The notes beneath the pieces are model-generated. The model did no database searches and was not told the origin of the DNA. It saw only the letters and a list, made by a program, of their open reading frames with translations. Positions 10,292-18,869 of a DNA stretch of 64,000 nt are shown piece after piece (position 1 is the stretch's first letter; each line of letters opens with the position of its first letter). This DNA comes from Gemmiger gallinarum. Its GTDB lineage: Bacteria > Bacillota > Clostridia > Oscillospirales > Ruminococcaceae. The stretch lies in contig NZ_JADCKC010000003.1 of the NCBI RefSeq assembly GCF_014982805.1, forward strand, positions 186,001 to 250,000, written 5' to 3'. Both the position numbers and the translations under genes were made by a program.

Positions 10292-10816
10292 ATGATCCGC
10301 CTGCTGGTACTGGACGTGGACGGCACCATGACGGACGGGGGCGTCTACTACGACGCTTCCGGCAACGAACTGAAAAAATTTGCGATCAAGGACGGCGCAG
10401 GCATCGTGCTGGCCCGGGCGGCAGGCATTCAGATCATGATCTGCACCGGGCGGGAGTGCGAGGCAGTGCGGCGGCGGGCCGCCGAGCTGCACGTGGATCA
10501 CCTGTACCAGAACGTTTCCCGCAAGGCAGAGTTTCTGGGGCAGTTCCTCGCCGAGCACGGCTTTGCCCGGGAGGAAGTGGCCTACTGCGGCGACGACCTC
10601 AACGACCTGGGCGCCATGGCTCTGTGCGGCTTTGTGGCCTGCCCTGCCGACGCCAGCCCAGAGGTCCTGGCCCGGGCCGACTGCCGCTGCCCCCAGAAGG
10701 GCGGCGAGGGCTGTGTGCGCGGCGCTGTGGAAGCCATTCTCCGCCGGGACGGCCGCTGGGCCGAGGCAGTGCACAAGGCTTTCGGCGTCACGTTGGAAAC
10801 CGGCTGCGGCCGATAA
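10292..10816 (+). CDS. KdsC-like HAD phosphatase
   Basis: A 174-residue HAD hydrolase without a cap domain, the size of KdsC and of the phosphatase in other CMP-ulosonic acid pathways. Motif I is LDVDGTMTDGG with D8 and D10, motif II is CTGR near 51, and motif IV is YCGDDLNDL near 97-105. Family knowledge gives dephosphorylation of a phosphorylated ulosonic acid before CMP activation. If the neighbouring aldolase makes an already free acid, it may act on another sugar phosphate. AAAGGA sits eight bases before ATG 10292, and the gene follows the aldolase by 43 bases. Confidence 0.82.
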   Translation: MIRLLVLDVDGTMTDGGVYYDASGNELKKFAIKDGAGIVLARAAGIQIMICTGRECEAVRRRAAELHVDHLYQNVSRKAEFLGQFLAEHGFAREEVAYCGDDLNDLGAMALCGFVACPADASPEVLARADCRCPQKGGEGCVRGAVEAILRRDGRWAEAVHKAFGVTLETGCGR

Positions 10817-10828
10817 CAGGAGCGCTCC

Positions 10829-13513
10829 ATGACAGCATTTGCATCCTTTTGTAAAAAGCATCGGCACACCCTCGTTGCCCTCGGGGCGGCGGCGGTGTGC
10901 TTTGCCGTTTTTCTCCTCTGCTGGTTTGTCTCCATCCGCGGGCTGGGCTCCAAGGCCCTGTCCGACAAGCTGAGCGACGACTACTCCGCCTACCTTCCCA
11001 TGGAGGGCAGCGTCAGCCAGAGCTTCGTCTTTGACGACGACCTGCTGGCCATGGCCTTTGTATTCGGCGTTGAGGGGGAGCAGCCTTCCGGCACCCTGGA
11101 CCTTGTGCTCACCGACGCCGACACCGGCGAGGTCCTTGCCCAAAGCCAGGGCGTGATGGAGAACATCCTGCCCGGGCAATACACCGGCCTGGGCCTGGAC
11201 ACCGCTGTCACCGGCACGGAGGGGCGGCACTATCTGGTGACCCTGACCCCTCACTATACGGGCAGCGGCCGCCTGAGCATCGGCTGTTCCTCCACCGCCA
11301 CCCTGTGGGAGGAGACCATGACGGTGGATGGACAAACTCAGAATTCCACTGCCGCCCTCATCGTCACCTACCGGCAGATCGGCGGCTTTCTGACCCGGTA
11401 TTACTGGGTGGTTGCCCTGGCGGTGCTGGCCATCGTCTTTTGGGGGGTGCGGTCGGCCCTGCGCCGCCGCATTGCCCTGCACCGGCTGGTGTTTGCCCTG
11501 GTTCTGGCTCTGGGCCTTGCCTATACCCTGGTGCTGCCCCCCTACGGCGCCCCTGATGAAAAATACCATATCAACCAGTCCTTTACCCTGGCATGCCGCT
11601 GGGCCAACGTCTTCTCGTCGGAGGACTGGGAGATGGGCCATGTGCCCATCAACATGAGCTACCGCCGGGAGCACGACTTTGACGCCACCCTGCAGGACCA
11701 GGAGGACGGAACTACCGTCTGGACCTGGCAGGCCTTTGCCGACGGCATGTTCACCCTCTCCCCCGACGACTTTGACAGCCACGTAGCTCTGGAGGAGGCC
11801 CAGACCGACTCCAACCCCATCCTCTACCTGCCCAGCGCGGCGGTGGTGTTCGTGGGATTTCTGCTGCATCTGGGCTTTGTGCCGGTACTGGTGCTGGGCA
11901 GGTTGGCAAACCTTGTCTGCTTTGCGGCGCTGGCGGCATTTGCGGTGCGTTTTGCCCCCTTTGGCCGCCGGGTCTTTGCTGCTGTCGCCCTGCTGCCCAT
12001 GACGCTGCATCTGGCGGCGTCCTTCTCCCGGGATGCTCTGCTGCTGGGGCTGTGTTTTGCCTTTACCTCCCTCTGTCTGCGGGCGGCGTTTGGGGAAAAA
12101 GCCCCCGGCCGTGCCCTCCTCATCGCCATTGCAGCGGCGGGTCTGCTCTTCTGCCCCGGCAAGGCGGTCTACCTGCCTCTGGCGGCTCTGGTGCTGCTGA
12201 TCCCGTCCAGGCGTCTGGGACTGCCCCGTCCCGCCCTGTGGAAGGCCGGATACCTTGCCGCCTGTGTGGCGCTGACCCTCTGCATGAACAGCTCCATGCT
12301 CAGTTTTGCAGTGGGAGGCGAGACCCGGCAGGCAGCCTCCACGGATTCGGCAGAGGCGGCTGCCGCTTCCGTGGAGGGGGGCGAACCTGCCGTGGAAGCG
12401 CTGTCCCTTGCTGTGCACGGCGCCCCCTCCGGGGAGGCTGATGATGGGGAGACCTCCGCACCTGCGGATGCTTCCCCTGAGAAGGAAACCTATCACTTTT
12501 CGGCGGACGACGCAGAATTCCCTGCCGATATGACGCTGACCATCCGGGAAGATCTGGTTGACAACACGCCGGAAAATTATGTCCGACGCCTGTTCTGGTA
12601 CGTGGAAGGAGTGGAAAATCCCGCCCAGGCGGAGGTGACCTTCTGGGCTGATGCACTGAAGAACGGCGATGTCACCGCTGCCATGCTGGCACAGAGCTTT
12701 TTCTTCAGCCCTTCTGAAATGGAAAACGCCTCCCTCTCCGACAGCAACTATCTCTATGCGCTGACGCTGTGTCTGTTTGATCGCGTACCCGACAAGTATG
12801 AACTCGACGGCCAGCTTGAACGCCTTGCACAGAGCGGACGAATCGCCTTTTTCAAAGAAATCTACTCCAGCGAGGCGGCTGCCTCCCTGTTTGCCGGCTG
12901 CGGTTTGACCATTGGCATCGAGGACGATACCCGCTATCCCCTTGACCGGAACGAATTGGCCAAGGATGTGGAGGCCGCTGCCGCCGTGCGGGAAAGTCAG
13001 AGCATTGCCACCGGCGACGACGCCATCTGCTACACCCCGGGCTATATTCTGTCTCACCCGGTGGATACCCTGCGCCTGATGGTGCGCACCGTTATCGACA
13101 ATACCGATCATTACCTCCGCACCCTGGTGGGCGGCAGTCTGGGGTATTACTCCCTGGACCTGGCCTGGGGCTGGGTGGTGGTTCTCTATCTGCTGCTGGC
13201 CTGGGCTGTGATCCCCGCCGGGGACAGCCCCCTGACAGGGCGCCTCCGCGCCGGGGCCTTTGCTCTGGTGCTGCTCTGCTGTGCGCTTTCGGTGGCAGGC
13301 TGTCTGACCTGGACGCCCACCTATTCCGAGACGCTCTACGGCCTGCAGGGACGGTACTTCCTGCCGGTGCTGCCCCTCGGCCTGCTGTGCCTGGCTCCCC
13401 GCCGTATCCGCGTTTCCGATGCAGGCCATGCCGAGGCCTGCCTTGTCTGTGCCCTCTGTCTGGCAAACGCCGGGGTGCTGCTCAACGCCATGCTGGCCGT
13501 CGTCGCCCAGTAA
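10829..13513 (+). CDS. Large polytopic membrane protein, DUF2142-like (GT-C type candidate)
   Basis: An 894-residue membrane protein. One membrane segment near 16-35 is followed by an extracytoplasmic beta-rich region to ~185. Further membrane spans follow, including the motif VLPPYGAPDEKYH (235-247), the signature of DUF2142 proteins, thought to be GT-C-like glycosyltransferases using polyprenyl-phosphate sugars. A second long soluble insert (~485-750) is rich in Ala, Glu and Asp. The last ~130 residues return to membrane spans and end near the conserved YGLQGRYFLPVLPL. It sits between the CMP-sugar genes and a GT4 and probably modifies the glycan outside the membrane; the substrate is unknown. 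Confidence 0.75.
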   Translation: MTAFASFCKKHRHTLVALGAAAVCFAVFLLCWFVSIRGLGSKALSDKLSDDYSAYLPMEGSVSQSFVFDDDLLAMAFVFGVEGEQPSGTLDLVLTDADTGEVLAQSQGVMENILPGQYTGLGLDTAVTGTEGRHYLVTLTPHYTGSGRLSIGCSSTATLWEETMTVDGQTQNSTAALIVTYRQIGGFLTRYYWVVALAVLAIVFWGVRSALRRRIALHRLVFALVLALGLAYTLVLPPYGAPDEKYHINQSFTLACRWANVFSSEDWEMGHVPINMSYRREHDFDATLQDQEDGTTVWTWQAFADGMFTLSPDDFDSHVALEEAQTDSNPILYLPSAAVVFVGFLLHLGFVPVLVLGRLANLVCFAALAAFAVRFAPFGRRVFAAVALLPMTLHLAASFSRDALLLGLCFAFTSLCLRAAFGEKAPGRALLIAIAAAGLLFCPGKAVYLPLAALVLLIPSRRLGLPRPALWKAGYLAACVALTLCMNSSMLSFAVGGETRQAASTDSAEAAAASVEGGEPAVEALSLAVHGAPSGEADDGETSAPADASPEKETYHFSADDAEFPADMTLTIREDLVDNTPENYVRRLFWYVEGVENPAQAEVTFWADALKNGDVTAAMLAQSFFFSPSEMENASLSDSNYLYALTLCLFDRVPDKYELDGQLERLAQSGRIAFFKEIYSSEAAASLFAGCGLTIGIEDDTRYPLDRNELAKDVEAAAAVRESQSIATGDDAICYTPGYILSHPVDTLRLMVRTVIDNTDHYLRTLVGGSLGYYSLDLAWGWVVVLYLLLAWAVIPAGDSPLTGRLRAGAFALVLLCCALSVAGCLTWTPTYSETLYGLQGRYFLPVLPLGLLCLAPRRIRVSDAGHAEACLVCALCLANAGVLLNAMLAVVAQ

Positions 13514-13538
13514 TCGCCCCACGGGAGGGATTTGTGTC

Positions 13539-14672
13539 TTGACCATCTGCTTTTTTTCCGCTCAGTACCTGCCCACACCGGGGGGCGTGGAGCGGTACAC
13601 CTGGAATATGGCCCGCCGGGCCATCCGTGCCGGTCACCGCGCCATTGTGGTGACCAGCGCCCTGCCCGGCCTGCCCGACCACGAGATCGACGCCGACGGC
13701 ATCGAGATTTTCCGCCTGCCGGTGTGGCCGGTGATGAAAGGGCGCTTCCCGGTGCTGCGGTTCGGCGCCCGCCACCGCGACGGGGTAAAAGCTCTGTTTG
13801 CCCGCCCCATTGACCTTTGCGTCATCCAGACCCGCATGTATGTGGAGAGCATCTGGGCGGCCCGTGCGGCGGCCGGGCGCAGGATTCCCACTGTGGTCAT
13901 TGACCATTCCACCGGCTACATGCCCATGGGCGGCGGTGTTCTCGGACTGGCCGGGCGGATGTATGAGCACCTGGCCTGTGCCCTTATCAAAAGTACCCAT
14001 CCCCGGTTTTACGGGGTTTCCCTGGCGAGCTGCCGTTGGCTGGCGACTTTCGGCATCCGTCCGGAGGGCACTATGCCCAACGCCATTGACCCCGACGCTC
14101 TTGCCGCCGAGCTGGCAGAGCCCCCGACCCCGGGTCTGACCCGGAGTGAGCTCTGTCCTGACGGGGAAAAGCTCGTCCTGTTTGTGGGGCGCATGATCCC
14201 GGAAAAGGGCATCTGTGAGCTGGCCGAAGCAGTCAGTGCCATGCCCGGCGTGGTGCTGGCTGCCGCGGGAGACGGTCCCCTGCTGGAGGAATTGCGCACC
14301 CGGTATGCCGGTGAGAAACGCATCCGGCTGACCGGCCCTCTCTCCCACGGGGACATCGTCCGGCTGCTGGGTCAGGCAGACTGCTACTGTCTGCCCACCC
14401 GTTATGCCGAGGGCCTGCCCACCACCCTGCTGGAGGCGGCCGGCTGCGGATGCCCCATCCTGTGCACCCCCACCGCTGGAACGGAGGAGCTTCTGCCCGG
14501 TGACAGTGCGGTCTTTCTGCCGGACACCACGCCCGACGCCATCCGTGCCGGGCTGAGCCGTGTGCTGGATGACCCCGCCGCAGCACATGCCCGGGCCGCC
14601 CGAGCCTGTGAAAACGCTCTGGCGCACTTTACATGGGACGCCGTCTTTGATAAACTGGTACAAAGTATCTGA
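13539..14672 (+). CDS. Glycosyltransferase family 4, TTG start
   Basis: A 377-residue GT-B glycosyltransferase. The N-terminus ICFFSAQYLPTPGGVERYTW has the GT4 acceptor loop PGGVERY. The donor domain has LFVGRMIPEKGI and the E-x7-E-containing YAEGLPTTLLEAAGCGCPIL. The only well-placed in-frame start is TTG at 13539, nine bases after GGGAGGG (13523-13529). The frame extends upstream into the previous gene without family similarity. The gap to the DUF2142 gene is 25 bases, so they are cotranscribed. Donor and acceptor are unknown. Confidence 0.87.
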   Translation: MTICFFSAQYLPTPGGVERYTWNMARRAIRAGHRAIVVTSALPGLPDHEIDADGIEIFRLPVWPVMKGRFPVLRFGARHRDGVKALFARPIDLCVIQTRMYVESIWAARAAAGRRIPTVVIDHSTGYMPMGGGVLGLAGRMYEHLACALIKSTHPRFYGVSLASCRWLATFGIRPEGTMPNAIDPDALAAELAEPPTPGLTRSELCPDGEKLVLFVGRMIPEKGICELAEAVSAMPGVVLAAAGDGPLLEELRTRYAGEKRIRLTGPLSHGDIVRLLGQADCYCLPTRYAEGLPTTLLEAAGCGCPILCTPTAGTEELLPGDSAVFLPDTTPDAIRAGLSRVLDDPAAAHARAARACENALAHFTWDAVFDKLVQSI

Positions 14673-14741
14673 TTTTTTGCCCATCCTATCTGAAAAAGTC
14701 TTGTGCGCGGGAGAATTTTTCCCGGCGCAGAAGGAGAAAAG

Positions 14742-15461
14742 ATGTCTAAACTACTGATCGTCATTCCCGCCCATAATGAGGAGGAAAACATCGTCCGCGT
14801 CGTCCGTGAGCTGATCACCAAGTATCCCCAGTACGACTATGTCGTCGTCAACGACGGCAGCCGGGACAAGACCGCTGCCCTCTGCCGGGCCAACGGCTTC
14901 CGGCTCATTGATCTGCCGGTCAATCTGGGGCTGGCCGGCGCCTTCCAGACGGGGCTGCGCTATGCCGCCGAAAACGGCTACGACTGTGCCATGCAGCTGG
15001 ATGCCGACGGCCAGCACAAGCCGGAATACATTGAACCCATGCTGGAAGCCCTGGACGAGGGTGCCGACATTGTCATCGGCAGCCGGTTTCTCACCGTCAA
15101 AAAGCCCAAAAACCTGCGTATGCTGGGCAGCTATATCATCAGCTGGTCCATCCGTCTGACCACCGGCCGAGCAATCTGTGACCCCACCTCCGGCATGCGG
15201 ATGTTCAACCGTGCCATGGTGGAGGAGTTCGCCCAGAATCTCAACTACGGCCCTGAGCCCGACACCATCAGCTATCTGATCAAAAACGGTGCCAAGGTCA
15301 AGGAGGTCCAGGTGGAGATGGGTGAGCGCGTTGCCGGGCAGAGCTATCTCAATTTTGCCAAAAGCGTTCAATATATGGTCAAGATGTCCATCTCCATTTT
15401 GCTGATCCAGTGGTTCCGCAAGCGCGACACCGAGACCCCTTACTCGCAAAGGAGGACCTGA
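14742..15461 (+). CDS. Glycosyltransferase family 2, polyprenyl-phosphate sugar synthase-like
   Basis: A 239-residue GT2 of the DPM1/polyprenyl-phosphate mannosyl- or glucosyltransferase type: LLIVIPAHNEEENI (3-16), VVNDGSRDKT near 40, and MQLDADGQHKPEY for the metal-binding Asp residues. Such enzymes make the lipid-linked sugar used by GT-C membrane enzymes, which fits the DUF2142 protein upstream. AAGGAG lies five bases before ATG 14742. A DUF2304 gene begins three bases after the stop, a common pairing for this GT2 subgroup. Confidence 0.88.
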   Translation: MSKLLIVIPAHNEEENIVRVVRELITKYPQYDYVVVNDGSRDKTAALCRANGFRLIDLPVNLGLAGAFQTGLRYAAENGYDCAMQLDADGQHKPEYIEPMLEALDEGADIVIGSRFLTVKKPKNLRMLGSYIISWSIRLTTGRAICDPTSGMRMFNRAMVEEFAQNLNYGPEPDTISYLIKNGAKVKEVQVEMGERVAGQSYLNFAKSVQYMVKMSISILLIQWFRKRDTETPYSQRRT

Positions 15462-15464
15462 GTC

Positions 15465-15824
15465 ATGTTAGATCAGCCTATCATCCGCGCTTGTCTCATC
15501 ATCGGCAGCCTGATCACTGCCTTTTTTATTCTGCGCCGTGTCCGTCAGGCCAAGGTCCAGATTGAGGATACCATCTTCTGGCTGGCGGCCTCCGCCGTGC
15601 TGCTGATCCTGGCCATCTTCCCCGGCATCGCCTTCTGGGCCTCCCGGCTGCTGGGATTTGTCAGCCCCATCAACTTTGTCTACATCGTTATCATTTTTCT
15701 GCTGATCGTCAAGCAGTTCTTTATGTCTATCCGCCTCAGCCAGCTGGATTCCAAGGTCCGCATCCTGACCCAGCGCATCGCCCTCAACGAGGAAAAAGCT
15801 GAGCGGGACAAATTGGATTTGTAA
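15465..15824 (+). CDS. DUF2304 family membrane protein
   Basis: A 119-residue protein with three hydrophobic segments (about 7-21, 37-56 and 65-84) and a charged C-terminal helix, LSQLDSKVRILTQRIALNEEKAERDK, likely a short coiled coil. Both the layout and the position directly after a DPM1-like GT2 fit DUF2304, a family repeatedly found next to polyprenyl-phosphate sugar synthases and probably their membrane partner. AAAGGAGG precedes ATG 15465. A promoter for the next gene overlaps its 3' end. Confidence 0.82.
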   Translation: MLDQPIIRACLIIGSLITAFFILRRVRQAKVQIEDTIFWLAASAVLLILAIFPGIAFWASRLLGFVSPINFVYIVIIFLLIVKQFFMSIRLSQLDSKVRILTQRIALNEEKAERDKLDL

Positions 15825-15847
15825 AGTATCCTCAAACCTGATATAAT
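15819..15847 (+). promoter_or_regulatory. Strong promoter of the 96-residue hypothetical gene
   Basis: TTGTAA (15819-15824) and a perfect TATAAT (15842-15847) with 17-base spacing. The -35 box overlaps the stop of the DUF2304 gene, so this is an independent promoter at the operon boundary. Confidence 0.82.
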
Positions 15848-15923
15848 AGTTTATGTATCGTCTGATCTGCGCCCATGTACCCGCATGCCGCGCTGTCTAT
15901 ACAGGAAGGAAGGTTGTGACCCC

Positions 15924-16214
15924 ATGGCATACACTCCGAAATTGACCTACAAAGGCCGTCCGCTGGTTCGCTGCGGCAACGACATCTACTACGGTTCTCT
16001 CAAAGACCCCTACGTCATCTATCTCCAGATCCTCACCACCAAAAAGGAAAAGGACGTTGAGGTTGCCGACAAGGTCCATATCGTTCTGCTAAACACCGAT
16101 TCCTCCAAGGCTCTGCCCGACCGCATCGTCCGTCAGGCAAACAAGGTGGGGCTTTTCAATGCCCTGAGCTTCGGCGACATTATGCTGCGCAGCCAGATGA
16201 AGGGCAAGGCCTGA
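15924..16214 (+). CDS. Conserved-looking 96-residue hypothetical protein
   Basis: A soluble 96-residue protein starting MAYTPKLTYKGRPLVR. It has a beta-rich first half (NDIYYGSLKDPYVIYLQIL) and a helical, basic C-terminus (RIVRQANKVGLFNALSFGDI). I do not recognise a family. The start at 15924 follows AGGAAGGAAGG (15902-15912). It has a near-consensus promoter and a strong terminator of its own, implying a well-expressed single-gene unit unrelated to the glycan operon. No membrane segment, signal peptide or metal motif is visible. Confidence 0.78.
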   Translation: MAYTPKLTYKGRPLVRCGNDIYYGSLKDPYVIYLQILTTKKEKDVEVADKVHIVLLNTDSSKALPDRIVRQANKVGLFNALSFGDIMLRSQMKGKA

Positions 16215-16250
16215 GCGGTGCTCCTTTTCCTCTGTGCAAGAGACAAACAA

Positions 16251-16296
16251 AGCAGGCGCTTCTCCCCCCTGCGGGGGCAGAAGCGCCTGCTTTTGT
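16251..16296. terminator. Bidirectional intrinsic terminator
   Basis: AGCAGGCGCTTCT (16251-16263) pairs with AGAAGCGCCTGCT (16279-16291). A T tract follows on the plus strand, and an A-rich flank upstream gives T residues on the minus strand. It lies between convergent genes and can serve both. Confidence 0.88.
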
Positions 16297-16309
16297 TGTA
16301 TACGGTTTT

Positions 16310-17554
16310 TCAATAGATGGGGGCATGACTGACAAAGGCTGCAAAATAGACGCACCAGAGCACTCCCAGCACGGCCAGCAGGATGGCGCGTCCGACCTTG
16401 CCGCGCACGACAGTTACTGCCGCGCCGGGCAGCGCCGGCATGCCCAGGGCATACCGCTGGGCGCTGATGAGCCAGGTCTGACCGTTCATCATGAGAATGC
16501 CTGCCAGGCCCAGCAGCAGCCAGTCCGGGCAGAGTCTGTGCGCCGCCAATGCAAAGAGCAGCACCTCCAGCAGGATCACCGCCACCGTCCACAGGCCGAT
16601 ATAGATGCCCAGCGGAGTCTCAATGTCCACGTAGCGGCACATGTTGACGATGGCCTGGGGAAAGAGGCAGAAGCTGTGATGCCAGTGCTCCTGCTGGTAA
16701 ACGGTGAACTGAAAGGCGTTGCCGTAGACCTTCCAGTTGAGGAGCAGATAGACGAGGATGCCTGCGGCAGGGCCTGCCGCAGGGAGCATGCAGGAGGCCC
16801 GGAGCTTTTCCCGGCGGCGGAGGGCCAGAATCATCCAAGCCACGGCATAGCCTGCCAGCAGGATGCCGTTGGCCCGGCAGAGAGCCGCCAGCAGTCCGAA
16901 CAGCCCCGCCTGTCCCGGTCTGCGGCGCTGCATGGCGTCCAGAAAGGCAAAGTTCAGGCAGTAGAACAGTGCCTCGGTCTGGGGCAGGACAAAGAAGAAG
17001 CTGCCCGGCAAAGCCAGCTGCACGGCACAGGCCACAGCCGCTGTTATTTGGTCACCGCCGGTCAGCCGCCAGACACAGCGGTAGAGAAGCACGGAGCCCG
17101 CCGCCGTGAGCAGCATGGCTAGCACCGTCCCCACCAGCCACAAGTCCGCCCCCAGCAGAGCAAAGGGACGCAGCAGCCAGCCCCACAAGGGGAAAAAGAC
17201 GATCATCAGGTATTGCTCGGCAAAGCCGTCCTCCCCTGCCCCATAGCCCCAGCGGGCCAGGTCCAGGTAGTGGCGGGCGTCCAATCCGCCGCAGAGGCCC
17301 ACCTGTACCCCATCCAGCGGGGAAAGTTCCGGATGCTGCAGCCAGGCTGCAATGCACAGTGCCGTCAGCATGACGGCGCACCAGAGCAGCGCCCCGCCAA
17401 ACACCAGACGCTGGCCTTTGATGGGCACTGTCCCGCTTCTGTCCCGTGGGCCATTTCCGACGGTGGCACCGGCAAACAGGCGCACCACACCCTGTCCCAG
17501 GGCATAGAGAACCCCGACCGCCGCCCCACCAGCCAGAAGCAACGACACAGACAT
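16310..17554 (-). CDS. PIG-V-like membrane mannosyltransferase
   Basis: A 414-residue polytopic protein with about ten hydrophobic segments. The first extracytoplasmic loop reads LDARHYLDLARWGY, then IVFFPLWGWLLRP, the arrangement of the PIG-V/GPI mannosyltransferase II-like GT-C family (D-x-x-HY-x-x-IA-x-x-GY and FFPLYP). Such enzymes use polyprenyl-phosphate mannose outside the membrane. It faces the glycan operon convergently and may share its lipid-linked donor. GAAAGGGGGAAAG precedes the ATG (17554). Bacterial members have mostly unknown substrates. Confidence 0.78.
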   Translation of the reverse strand: MSVSLLLAGGAAVGVLYALGQGVVRLFAGATVGNGPRDRSGTVPIKGQRLVFGGALLWCAVMLTALCIAAWLQHPELSPLDGVQVGLCGGLDARHYLDLARWGYGAGEDGFAEQYLMIVFFPLWGWLLRPFALLGADLWLVGTVLAMLLTAAGSVLLYRCVWRLTGGDQITAAVACAVQLALPGSFFFVLPQTEALFYCLNFAFLDAMQRRRPGQAGLFGLLAALCRANGILLAGYAVAWMILALRRREKLRASCMLPAAGPAAGILVYLLLNWKVYGNAFQFTVYQQEHWHHSFCLFPQAIVNMCRYVDIETPLGIYIGLWTVAVILLEVLLFALAAHRLCPDWLLLGLAGILMMNGQTWLISAQRYALGMPALPGAAVTVVRGKVGRAILLAVLGVLWCVYFAAFVSHAPIY

Positions 17555-17586
17555 GGTCTTTCCCCCTTTCTTTTCAGTCTGCCCTG

Positions 17587-17615
17587 ATTATAGCACAGGC
17601 AGACAGGCAAGTCCA
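17587..17615 (-). promoter_or_regulatory. Promoter of the PIG-V-like gene
   Basis: On the minus strand TGGACT (17615-17610) and TATAAT (17592-17587) are 17 bases apart, about 30 bases before the start codon. The -10 box is perfect; the -35 box matches at four of six positions. Confidence 0.65.
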
Positions 17616-17642
17616 TCTGCGGCCCCGCCGCCCCCTTTACGC

Positions 17643-17691
17643 AAAAACCGCCCCCGCAGGGTCCGGAGTTCCGGTCTCTGCAGGGGCGGTT
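17643..17691 (-). terminator. Intrinsic terminator after the CD1247-like gene
   Basis: On the minus strand ACCGCCCCTGCAG pairs with CTGCGGGGGCGGT around an internal hairpin, then a run of T. It ends the efp to CD1247-like unit. Confidence 0.85.
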
Positions 17692-17704
17692 GTGGTGCAA
17701 TTGC

Positions 17705-18148
17705 TTATTCGATGGGGATATCACGATTCTGAGGCAGGGCCGCGGGCTCTTCGTCCTCGTCCTCCGCCAGCTCAACGCCGAAGGAAGCGCCGCAGTTGGG
17801 GCAGACCAGTTCGTCGCCCAGCAGGGCATCCTCGTCCACGGTGGTGACCTCGCCGCAGTTGGGGCAGGTCACTTCGTACATGGCATCCTCGTCGTCGCTC
17901 TCCTCGTCCTCATCATCGTCTACGTCAAAGACAACGTTGATGAGATCGGTCAGATCCTCGTCGATGGTATCCACATCCTCGTACAGCTGATCCAGGGCAT
18001 TGTCCTGCTCGGTCACGGTGGCGGCCATCTCCTCCAGCAGGTCCATCATCGCAGCGATGATTTTGCCGTTCTTGGAGTTGGCGTCAAATTCCATACCGGA
18101 CATCAGTCCGCGGATGTACGCAGCTTTTGCATTGAGATCCATTGCCAT
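17705..18148 (-). CDS. CD1247-like protein with C-terminal zinc ribbon
   Basis: A 147-residue cytoplasmic protein. Residues 1-~70 form a helical domain (YIRGLMSGMEFDANSKNGKI onward) resembling the CD1247 N-terminal domain family of Clostridia. A very acidic linker follows (DVDDDEDEESDDEDA, about 75-89), then a zinc ribbon with C95, C98, C116 and C119 in two CPNCG knuckles, then another acidic tail. Function is unknown; zinc ribbons of this type often contact RNA polymerase or ribosomal factors. It follows efp by about 70 bases on the same strand, suggesting cotranscription. AAGGAGGG precedes the start. Confidence 0.8.
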   Translation of the reverse strand: MAMDLNAKAAYIRGLMSGMEFDANSKNGKIIAAMMDLLEEMAATVTEQDNALDQLYEDVDTIDEDLTDLINVVFDVDDDEDEESDDEDAMYEVTCPNCGEVTTVDEDALLGDELVCPNCGASFGVELAEDEDEEPAALPQNRDIPIE

Positions 18149-18217
18149 AATGGTTCCCTCCTTATGATGGACGGTCTCCCGCCCGTTTGCGTCGTTATGA
18201 ACTCTGTCAGGCAGAGA

Positions 18218-18775
18218 TCAGACACGCTCCATATACTCGCCGGTGCGGGTATCGATGCGGATCTTGTCGCCCTCGTTGATGAACAGAGGAACGCGGATCT
18301 CGGCACCGGTCTCAACCTTGGCGGGCTTCAGGGTGTTGGTGGCGGTGTTGCCCTTGAAGCCGGGCTCGGTCTCGGTGATCTCGAGCTCGATGAAGTTGGG
18401 GATTTCGACGCTGAACACCTTGCCCTTGTAGGACAGCAGCTTGCAGACCTCGTTCTCCTTGCAGAACTTGAAGTTATCGGGCACATCGGCGGCGTTGACC
18501 GGGATGTCGTCGTAGGTCTCGTTGTCCATGAAGTGGTACAGATCGCCGTCAGCGTAGCTGTAGGTCACTTCCTTGCGCTCGATGAAGGCCTGGGGGAACT
18601 TGGCGGTGGGGTTGTAGCTGGTTTCGGTAACAGCGCCGGTAATGACGTTCTTGGTCTTGGTGCGCACGAAAGCAGCGCCCTTGCCGGGCTTGACGTGCTG
18701 GAACTCGACGACCTGAAGGACCTGGCCGTCCTGCTCAAAAGTAACACCGTTACGGAACTCGCCTGCAGAGATCAT
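18218..18775 (-). CDS. efp: Elongation factor P
   Basis: Translation factor that binds between the ribosomal P and E sites and relieves stalling at consecutive prolines. The 185 residues cover the KOW-like N-terminal domain and two OB folds. The domain I tip loop is [10 protein letters not shown] with K32, the residue modified in many bacteria. The C-terminus ends [11 protein letters not shown], the standard EF-P ending. GGAGGAG precedes the ATG. No efp-modifying gene (epmA/epmB or earP) is visible in the window. Confidence 0.97.
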   Translation of the reverse strand: MISAGEFRNGVTFEQDGQVLQVVEFQHVKPGKGAAFVRTKTKNVITGAVTETSYNPTAKFPQAFIERKEVTYSYADGDLYHFMDNETYDDIPVNAADVPDNFKFCKENEVCKLLSYKGKVFSVEIPNFIELEITETEPGFKGNTATNTLKPAKVETGAEIRVPLFINEGDKIRIDTRTGEYMERV

Positions 18776-18820
18776 ATAGAAAACTCCTCCATATATTAGA
18801 ATTCAAGCATACCTGTAGAT

Positions 18821-18849
18821 ATTTTACCCGAAACTGCGCGCCGTTGCAA
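18821..18849 (-). promoter_or_regulatory. Promoter of efp
   Basis: On the minus strand TTGCAA (18849-18844), 17 bases, TAAAAT (18826-18821), about 45 bases upstream of the efp ATG. Confidence 0.72.
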
Positions 18850-18869
18850 GCCCTGCGCCCGGTTTTCGG

